Origin: DASRHK01 sp035650495
Lineage (GTDB): Bacteria; Pseudomonadota; Gammaproteobacteria; Nevskiales; Nevskiaceae
Assembly: GCA_035650495.1 (NCBI GenBank)
Contig: DASRHK010000080.1
Coordinates: 1 to 26,468, forward strand
Length of the DNA: 26,468 bases
Direction of reading: 5' to 3'
In this document: piece after piece, positions 16,650 through 22,802 of the stretch
Layout: the number at the start of each line of letters is the position of its first letter
Position numbering within the stretch: position 1 is the first letter of the stretch
Made by a program: the position numbers and the translations under genes
Notes under the pieces: generated by a model
Databases searched by the model: none
Told to the model about the DNA's origin: nothing
Seen by the model: only the letters and a program-made list of their open reading frames with translations

Positions 16650-16677
16650 TCGCGCCCCATAAGCCCCCGCTGTTTCG

Positions 16678-18021
16678 ATGTCCGCCCCGAAGCTGTTCCT
16701 CGTTACCTACGGCTGTCAGATGAACGAGTACGACTCGGCCAAGATGGCCGACGTGCTCGCGCAGTCGCACGGCTATTCACGCACCGAAAATGCCGACGAG
16801 GCCGACATGCTCCTGGTCAATACCTGTTCCGTGCGCGAGAAGGCGCAGGAGAAGGTGTTCTCCGAGCTCGGCCGCTGGAAGGAATGGAAGAAGGCAAGAC
16901 CCGGCCGCGTCATCGGTGTCGGTGGTTGCGTGGCGAGCCAGGAAGGCGATCAGATCGCCGCGCGCGCGCCGCAGGTCGATCTGATCTTCGGGCCGCAGAC
17001 GCTGCACCGGCTGCCGGAATTGCTCGAGCAGACGCGCAAGACGAATCAGCCGGCGGTCGACATCAGCTTCCCGGAGATCGAGAAGTTCGATCGTCTGCCC
17101 GAGCCGCGCGCCGAAGGCCCGACCGCATTCGTGTCGATCATGGAGGGCTGCTCGAAGTACTGCACCTTCTGCGTCGTGCCGTACACGCGCGGCACCGAAG
17201 TGTCGCGACCGCTCGACGACGTGCTCACCGAAGTCGCCCAGCTCGCGGCCCAGGGCGTGCGCGAAATCACCTTCCTCGGGCAGAACGTCAACGCGTACCG
17301 CGGTCCAATGGGCATGACCGGCGAGATCTGCGACCTCGCGATGCTGATCGACTTCGCCGCCCGCATCCCGGGCGTCGAGCGCATCCGCTACACGACCTCG
17401 CACCCGGCGGAGTTCACCGACGCGCTGATCGAGTCGTTCGCGGATCAGCCGAAGCTCGCGTCGTACCTGCATCTGCCGGTGCAGTCCGGATCGAACCGCA
17501 TCCTCGCGATGATGAAGCGCGGCTACACGCGCGAGCAGTATCTCGACAAGATCCGCCGCGTCCGCGCGGCGCGCCCCGATCTGTCGCTGTCCACCGACTT
17601 CATCGTCGGCTTCCCTTCGGAGAGCGAGGCGGATTTCCAGCAGTCGCTCGATCTCATCGACGAGGCCGGCTTCGACTGCGCCTTCTCGTTCCACTACTCG
17701 CCGCGACCGGGCACGCCGGCCGCCAACTTGCGCGATTCGATCCCGCAGGACGAGAAGGACCGCCGACTCGCGCTGCTGCAATCCCGCATCCGCGATCGCG
17801 ACACGGCGTTCAAGCAAGCGCTGGTCGGCTCGACGCAGCGCGTGCTGGTCGAGCGCGCTGCGAAGCGCGGCGACGGTCTCATGGCCGGACACTTGAGCTG
17901 CAATCGCGTCGTCAACTTCGAGGCGCCCGCGTCGCTCGTCGGACAGCTCGTCGACGTCGTGATCACCGAGGCGTTCACCAATTCACTGCGCGGACGGCTG
18001 AAGCTGTCCGCGGCGGCGTGA
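16678..18021 (+). CDS. miaB: MiaB, tRNA-2-methylthio-N6-dimethylallyladenosine synthase
   Basis: A radical-SAM methylthiotransferase that adds the 2-methylthio group to i6A37 of tRNA. 447 residues. The N-terminal UPF0004 domain has the three auxiliary-cluster cysteines Cys13 (YGCQMN), Cys50 (NTCS) and Cys84 (GGCVA). The radical-SAM CxxxCxxC is Cys158, Cys162, Cys165 (CSKYCTFC). A C-terminal TRAM domain ends the protein. Internal segments FLGQNVNAYRG and HLPVQSGSNRIL are those of MiaB rather than RimO or MtaB. It is the first gene of the operon; phoH starts 1 bp after the stop. Confidence 0.97.
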   Translation: MSAPKLFLVTYGCQMNEYDSAKMADVLAQSHGYSRTENADEADMLLVNTCSVREKAQEKVFSELGRWKEWKKARPGRVIGVGGCVASQEGDQIAARAPQVDLIFGPQTLHRLPELLEQTRKTNQPAVDISFPEIEKFDRLPEPRAEGPTAFVSIMEGCSKYCTFCVVPYTRGTEVSRPLDDVLTEVAQLAAQGVREITFLGQNVNAYRGPMGMTGEICDLAMLIDFAARIPGVERIRYTTSHPAEFTDALIESFADQPKLASYLHLPVQSGSNRILAMMKRGYTREQYLDKIRRVRAARPDLSLSTDFIVGFPSESEADFQQSLDLIDEAGFDCAFSFHYSPRPGTPAANLRDSIPQDEKDRRLALLQSRIRDRDTAFKQALVGSTQRVLVERAAKRGDGLMAGHLSCNRVVNFEAPASLVGQLVDVVITEAFTNSLRGRLKLSAAA

Positions 18022-18022
18022 C

Positions 18023-19027
18023 ATGGCCGGCGCCCGCGAGAACGCGCGCCTCGACCTCGAGCTCGAGCCCGATGACGCCCAGCGCATCGCCAATCTCAAC
18101 GGCCCGTTCGACTCGCACCTGCGCCAGATCGAGCTGCGGCTCGGCATCGAGATCAAGTCGCGCGGCAATCGCTTCCAGCTCGTCGGCATGCAGCCCGACG
18201 TGCGGCGCGGCGAGGCTGTGCTGAAGGCGCTGTTCGACCAGACCGCCGAAGGTCTCGTCACCACCGAGCAAGTGCATCTGTCGCTCGCGGAGCAGGGCGC
18301 CGACACCACGCTCGCCGACGACGGCGAGGAGAACACCGTCCAGCGTTTCCCGGACGAAGTCGTCATCCGCACCAAGCGCGGCGTGGTGCGCGGTCGCAGC
18401 AAGCATCAGAAGCACTATCTCAAAGCGATTGCGACGCACGACCTGTCGTTCGGCATCGGCCCGGCCGGCACCGGCAAGACTTATCTCGCGGTCGCGTCCG
18501 CGGTGCATGCGCTCGAACGCGATCGGGTGCGCCGCATCGTGCTCGTTCGGCCCGCGGTCGAAGCGGGCGAGAAGCTCGGCTTCCTGCCCGGCGACATGGC
18601 GGAGAAGATCAATCCGTATCTGCGGCCGCTCTACGACGCGCTCTACGAGATGCTCGGCTTCGAGCGCGTCGCGCGGCTGGTCGAGAAGAGCGTGATCGAA
18701 GTCGCGCCGCTCGCATTCATGCGCGGCCGCACGCTGAACGAATCGTTCGTGATTCTCGACGAAGCGCAGAACACGACGATCGAGCAGATGAAGATGTTCC
18801 TGACGCGCATCGGCTTCGGCAGCGTCGCCGTCGTCACCGGTGACGTCACCCAGATCGACTTGCCGCGACACGAGCGCTCGGGCCTCAAGCACGCGATGCA
18901 GGTGCTCGAAGGCGTGCAGGGCATCAGCTTCACGCTGTTCCAGAAAGAAGACGTCGTGCGCCATCCGCTGGTCGGCGCGATCGTGCAGGCCTACGAGTCG
19001 TTCGAGCAGCAGAACCCTTCCACGTGA
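18023..19027 (+). CDS. ybeZ: PhoH-like ATPase (YbeZ)
   Basis: A cytoplasmic P-loop ATPase, 334 residues, partner of YbeY in RNA and ribosome quality control. Walker A is GPAGTGKT at 146-153, Walker B and the following helicase-like motif are FVILDEAQNTT, and VTGDVTQIDLP is the third conserved motif. The N-terminal ~110 residues are the KH-like RNA-binding extension typical of YbeZ (LRQIELRLGIEIKSRGNRF). It sits 1 bp after miaB, and its TGA overlaps the ybeY GTG, as in the E. coli operon order. Confidence 0.95.
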   Translation: MAGARENARLDLELEPDDAQRIANLNGPFDSHLRQIELRLGIEIKSRGNRFQLVGMQPDVRRGEAVLKALFDQTAEGLVTTEQVHLSLAEQGADTTLADDGEENTVQRFPDEVVIRTKRGVVRGRSKHQKHYLKAIATHDLSFGIGPAGTGKTYLAVASAVHALERDRVRRIVLVRPAVEAGEKLGFLPGDMAEKINPYLRPLYDALYEMLGFERVARLVEKSVIEVAPLAFMRGRTLNESFVILDEAQNTTIEQMKMFLTRIGFGSVAVVTGDVTQIDLPRHERSGLKHAMQVLEGVQGISFTLFQKEDVVRHPLVGAIVQAYESFEQQNPST

Positions 19028-19458
19028 TCGACCTCGTCGTCCAGCGACGGGTCGCAGCCCACGGCGTTCCAGCGCCGGCGACGCTCAAGCGCTTCGCCGA
19101 TGCGGCGCTCGGCGCGAAGAAAGGCGAGCTCACGATCCGCATCGTCGGTCCCGCGGAGAGCCGCGGGCTCAATCAACGCTTTCGCGGCAAGGACAAGCCG
19201 ACGAACGTTCTCTCGTTCCCTGCGGCCGAAGGGCCTGGGGAAAAGCAGATCGGCGATCTCGTCGTGTGCGCATCGGTCGTCGCCGAGGAAGCCCGCGAGC
19301 AGGGCAAGCCGCTGCGCGCGCACTGGGCCCACATGATCGTGCACGGCTGCCTGCATCTCGCCGGCTACGATCACGAGCGCGACGCCGACGCCAAAGTCAT
19401 GGAAGACAAGGAGCGGAAGATCCTAAGGGCGCTCGGGATTCCGGACCCGTATCGGTAG
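19024..19458 (+). CDS. ybeY: YbeY, rRNA maturation endoribonuclease
   Basis: A small zinc metalloprotein needed for 16S rRNA 3'-end maturation and 70S quality control. 144 residues, starting at a GTG within GTGA overlapping the phoH stop. The zinc ligands follow the HxxxHxxxxxH pattern: His107, His111, His117 (HGCLHLAGYDH). KPTNVLSFP is the other conserved block. Length is slightly short but normal. It is translationally coupled to phoH, matching a known functional pair. Confidence 0.95.
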   Translation: MIDLVVQRRVAAHGVPAPATLKRFADAALGAKKGELTIRIVGPAESRGLNQRFRGKDKPTNVLSFPAAEGPGEKQIGDLVVCASVVAEEAREQGKPLRAHWAHMIVHGCLHLAGYDHERDADAKVMEDKERKILRALGIPDPYR

Positions 19459-19473
19459 GCGATAATAAGAACC

Positions 19474-20337
19474 ATGGCGGACAACAAGAGCGATCAGAGC
19501 CTTTTCACCTCGTCGGGCGCGTTCTGGCGCAAGCTGGGGCAGAAGCTCGGCGGCGGCAGCCCGCGCTCGCGCGCGGAGCTGCTCGAAGTGCTCAAGGAAG
19601 CGCGCGACGGCGGCGTCGTCGACGCCGACGCGCTCGCCATGTTCGTCGGCGCCCTGGAGACGAGCGAGATCCAGGTCCGCGACATCATGGTGCCGCGCGC
19701 GCAGATGGTCGTCGTGCGCGCCGACTGGCCGCTCGGCAAGATCGTCCAGGTCGTCACCGAATCCGGTCACTCGCGCTTCCCGGTGGTCAGCGACTCGAAG
19801 GACCAGGTCGTCGGCATCCTCCTCGCGAAGGATCTGCTGAAGATCACCGCGAGCATCCCGGCGCGCAATTCGGAGCTGTTCGACCTCAACCGCTACCTGC
19901 GGCCGAACGCGTTCGTGCCGGAGAGCAAGCGCGTCAACATGCTGCTGAAGGACTTCCGCGGCAGCCGCAATCACATGGCGATCGTCGTCGACGAGTACGG
20001 CGGGGTTGCCGGACTGGTGACGATCGAGGACGTCCTCGAGCAGATCGTCGGCCCGATCGCCGACGAGTACGACGAGTCCGAAGGCGCGCGCATCCTCAAG
20101 CAGGACGAGCGCCGCTATCAGGTGCACGGGCTGACGACGATCCCGGAGTTCAACCGCTACTTCAGCGCCGATTTCTCCGACGCCGAGTTCGACACCGTCG
20201 GCGGACTGGTGATCCATCGCTTCGGCCACATGCCGCGCCGCGGCGAGAGCGTCAAGCTCGGCCGCTTCACCTTCAACGTGCAGCGCGCCGATTCGCGGCG
20301 CGTGCATCTGCTGCAGGTCACGCTTGCGGATACTTAG
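19474..20337 (+). CDS. corC: CorC/YbeX, CBS-pair protein of the HlyC/CorC family
   Basis: 287 residues, cytoplasmic. Two CBS domains cover about 65-190 (VRDIMVPRAQM opening the first; MAIVVDEYGGVAGLVTIEDVLEQIVG closing the second), followed by the CorC_HlyC transporter-associated domain (about 205-285). Like E. coli YbeX it lacks the membrane DUF21 domain. The family has been linked to magnesium/cobalt efflux and, for YbeX, to ribosome maintenance. A GATAAT box stands 8 bp before the ATG and no Shine-Dalgarno is clear, so a separate, nearly leaderless transcript is conceivable. The end overlaps the DUF4105 start by 14 bp. Confidence 0.94.
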   Translation: MADNKSDQSLFTSSGAFWRKLGQKLGGGSPRSRAELLEVLKEARDGGVVDADALAMFVGALETSEIQVRDIMVPRAQMVVVRADWPLGKIVQVVTESGHSRFPVVSDSKDQVVGILLAKDLLKITASIPARNSELFDLNRYLRPNAFVPESKRVNMLLKDFRGSRNHMAIVVDEYGGVAGLVTIEDVLEQIVGPIADEYDESEGARILKQDERRYQVHGLTTIPEFNRYFSADFSDAEFDTVGGLVIHRFGHMPRRGESVKLGRFTFNVQRADSRRVHLLQVTLADT

Positions 20338-21514
20338 GGTCGCGCTCCTCGCGCTCGCCGCCTGGATCGCACCCGCGCTCGCCGAGGAAGGCGACGCGCT
20401 CGAGATCGATCTCCTCACCTTCGCGCCCGGCCAGGTCTACTGGGAGCGCTTCGGTCACAACGCGCTGCTCGTCCACGATCTCACCGACGACACGTCGACG
20501 ATCTACAACTACGGGATGTTCGATTTCGAGGAGAAGAACTTCTTCTTGAATTTCGTGCGCGGCCGCATGCACTACCACCTCGCCGCGCTCGGGCTCTCCG
20601 AGACGCTGTGGTTCTACGACACCGAAGGTCGCGGCATCCTCGCGCAGCGGCTGAATCTCACGGCCGGCCAGCGCGCGGCGCTCGACAAGTATCTGCAGTG
20701 GAACGTGCAGCCCGAGAACGCGACCTACGACTACGACTACTTCCTCGCGAACTGCTCGACCAAATTGCGCGACGCGCTTGATCGCGTGCTCGGCGGTGAG
20801 CTGAAGCCTCAGCTCGAAAAGGTGCCGACCAATGCAACGTTCCGCTCCGAAGCGGTACGACTGATCTGGCCGGATCACGCGCTGGCGCTCGCGATGGATT
20901 TCGGGCTCGGTCCGCTTTCCGATCGGCCGATCAACCTGTGGGAGCGCAGCTACGTACCCGATGCGCTGATGGACGCGGTTCGGCACGTGCGCGTGAACGG
21001 CGGGCAGCCGCTCGTGCTCGACGAGCAGCGCCTGCTGCCGAACCATCTGCCGCCGCCGCCGAGCACGCTCCCGAAGCTCGCCGCGCCGTTCCTCGGCATC
21101 GGCCTCGGCGTTGCGATCGCGCTGATGCTGCTCGCGCGCGCAACGGGTCCATCCGGCCGTGTGAGCTTCAGCGCGCTCGGGACCTTCGCGAGCTTTGCGC
21201 TCGGATTCGGCGGCCTCGTCTCGCTGTCGATCTGGGCGTTCACCGAGCATTGGGCCGGCGCGCGCAATCCGCACGTGCTCCAGTTCGATCCGCTGTGTTT
21301 GCTGCTGATGCCGGGATGGATCATGGCGCGGCGTGCGGATTGGCAACAAGCGCCGGCGCATCGCTGGCTGTCGATCGCGGTCGCGCTCATCGGCGTCGGT
21401 GGACTCGCGCTATCGTTCTTCGGGCCCGGCGCGTCGACGCGCCACTGGATCTGGCTTGCGCTGCCCATGCTGATCGCGCTCGCCGTCGCTCCGATGTTGC
21501 GGAGATCGCCATGA
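20324..21514 (+). CDS. DUF4105 (Lnb_N-like) membrane protein in the lnt position
   Basis: 396 residues. A signal peptide or first helix (about 1-20) leads to a periplasmic domain (21-240) with the family's conserved WERFGHNALLVHD (His45), YNYGMFDFEEKNF, and DYFLANCSTKLRD (Cys144), which look like a Cys-His catalytic pair. About five transmembrane helices follow (around 247-268, 284-308, 322-337, 347-367, 373-391). From memory, DUF4105 has been tied to Lnb, a lipoprotein N-acyltransferase of Bacteroides; I cannot check this here. The start is TTG at 20324, needed to keep the signal peptide, inside the end of corC. In E. coli the gene after ybeX is lnt. The stop overlaps the GNAT gene (ATGA). 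Confidence 0.82.
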   Translation: MRILRVALLALAAWIAPALAEEGDALEIDLLTFAPGQVYWERFGHNALLVHDLTDDTSTIYNYGMFDFEEKNFFLNFVRGRMHYHLAALGLSETLWFYDTEGRGILAQRLNLTAGQRAALDKYLQWNVQPENATYDYDYFLANCSTKLRDALDRVLGGELKPQLEKVPTNATFRSEAVRLIWPDHALALAMDFGLGPLSDRPINLWERSYVPDALMDAVRHVRVNGGQPLVLDEQRLLPNHLPPPPSTLPKLAAPFLGIGLGVAIALMLLARATGPSGRVSFSALGTFASFALGFGGLVSLSIWAFTEHWAGARNPHVLQFDPLCLLLMPGWIMARRADWQQAPAHRWLSIAVALIGVGGLALSFFGPGASTRHWIWLALPMLIALAVAPMLRRSP

Positions 21515-22011
21515 ACATCCGTGAAGCCAAGCGCGACGACCTCGACGGCATCTTCGCCATCTACGATCGCGAAGTCCTGCACGGCACCGCGACGTTCGAC
21601 ACGGTGGTGAAGTCCACGCAAGAGCGCCTCGACTGGTTCGCCACCGCGGGACAGCGTTATCCGGTGCTCGTCGCCGAAGAGAAGAATCGCGTGCTCGGCT
21701 GGGCACGCGCGTACGCGTGGTCGCCCCGACGCGCCTACGATCGCACCGCCGAGAACGCGGTCTACGTGCGCGACGATGCGCGCGGCCGCGGCCTCGGTCG
21801 CGCGCTGATGGAGAAGCTCATCGAGCTCGCTCCGCAGCACGGCATTCACGTTCTGGTCGCACGGATCGTCGAGGGCAATCCTGCGAGCGTGCGACTGCAC
21901 GAGGCGCTGGGCTTCAAGACGATCGGCGTGATGCGCCAGGTCGGCGAGAAATTCGGCACGCTGCTCGACGTGCGCCTGATGGATCTCCATCTCGATCACA
22001 AGCGGGCCTGA
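21511..22011 (+). CDS. GNAT N-acetyltransferase, MnaT/Pat-like
   Basis: 166 residues with the full GNAT fold: MNIREAKRDDLDGIFAIYDREV at the N terminus, the acetyl-CoA loop VRDDARGRGLGRALMEKLIE (Q/RxxGxG/A), and the late NPASVRLHEALGFKTIGVMRQVGEKFG segment. That ending is typical of L-amino-acid/phosphinothricin acetyltransferase-like members (YncA/MnaT). Likely substrate is a small amine, perhaps an amino-acid analogue; not determined. Its ATG overlaps the DUF4105 stop and the DUF2461 gene follows after 2 bp, so the three are one transcript. Confidence 0.92.
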   Translation: MNIREAKRDDLDGIFAIYDREVLHGTATFDTVVKSTQERLDWFATAGQRYPVLVAEEKNRVLGWARAYAWSPRRAYDRTAENAVYVRDDARGRGLGRALMEKLIELAPQHGIHVLVARIVEGNPASVRLHEALGFKTIGVMRQVGEKFGTLLDVRLMDLHLDHKRA

Positions 22012-22013
22012 GC

Positions 22014-22703
22014 ATGGCGACGTATTTCACGCCGAAGACCTTCAGGTTCCTGCGCGCGCTCGCGAAGAACAACAATCGCGAGTGGTTCAACGCGCACAAG
22101 GCGCAGTACGAAGAAGATCTGCGCGCGCCGTACCAGCGCTTCATCGCCGATCTCGCCGAGCCGCTCAAGAGGATCTCGCCGCACTTCGTCGCCGATCCGC
22201 GGCCGGTCGGCGGCTCGATGTTCCGCATCTATCGCGACACGCGCTTCGCCAAGGACAAGACGCCGTACAAGACCTGGGCGGGCTCGCAGCTCTTCCACGA
22301 GCGCAAGAAGGAGCTGATGGGCGAGGCGCCGGTGTTCTATCTGCACATCGCGCCGGGCGAATGCTTCCTCGGCGGCGGCCTGTGGCATCCGCAGCCCGAG
22401 TCGATGCGGCGCGTACGCGCCTACATGGTCGCCAATCCCGCGAGCTGGAAGAAGGCGACGCGCTCGCCCGCGTTCCGCAAGCAGTTCGCGCTCGGCGGCG
22501 ATGCGCTGACGCGTCCGCCTTCGGGATTCGATCCGAAGCACGAGCTGATCGACGACCTGAAGCGCAAGGATTTCGTCGCCAGCAGCGACTTCAGCGACGC
22601 GCAGGCCTGCGCACCGGATTTCCTGAAATTCGCGCTGGAGCGCTTGAAAGGCGTCGCGCCGATGGTCGACTGGTTGTGCGGCGCCCTGGATCTGGAGTTC
22701 TAG
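22014..22703 (+). CDS. DUF2461 (TIGR02453-type) family protein
   Basis: 229 residues, no signal peptide or membrane helix. Family hallmarks are FTPKTFRFLRALAKNNNREWFNAHKAQYEE at the start, then MFRIYRDTRFAKDKTPYKTW and the FYLHIAPGECFLGGGLWHP block. Function is not established for this widespread family. It begins 2 bp after the GNAT gene and ends the operon; a short hairpin follows its stop. Confidence 0.9.
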   Translation: MATYFTPKTFRFLRALAKNNNREWFNAHKAQYEEDLRAPYQRFIADLAEPLKRISPHFVADPRPVGGSMFRIYRDTRFAKDKTPYKTWAGSQLFHERKKELMGEAPVFYLHIAPGECFLGGGLWHPQPESMRRVRAYMVANPASWKKATRSPAFRKQFALGGDALTRPPSGFDPKHELIDDLKRKDFVASSDFSDAQACAPDFLKFALERLKGVAPMVDWLCGALDLEF

Positions 22704-22802
22704 CGCGGGCACAGCCCGGTCCCGTTGGAAAGGGCGTATGGTGACGAGGTCCGTGCCCGAACCGGGGATTGAGCACGCCCGCAACCCAAGACGGAACGAA
22801 CC
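22704..22802 (+). other. Intergenic gap with short hairpin after DUF2461
   Basis: cgggc-aca-gcccg at 22706-22718 can form a 5-bp stem right after the DUF2461 stop; without a T-run it is at best a weak terminator. The remaining ~80 bp should hold the promoter of the CheB-CheR gene, but I find no convincing -35/-10 or sigma-54 pair. Confidence 0.25.

Noticed and set aside
15107..16660. 517-codon minus-strand frame across the quinone oxidoreductase and phosphatase genes
   Set aside because: Antisense to two well-supported genes; it also reads through the REP hairpin, giving the familiar artefact 'IPAKAGIP'.
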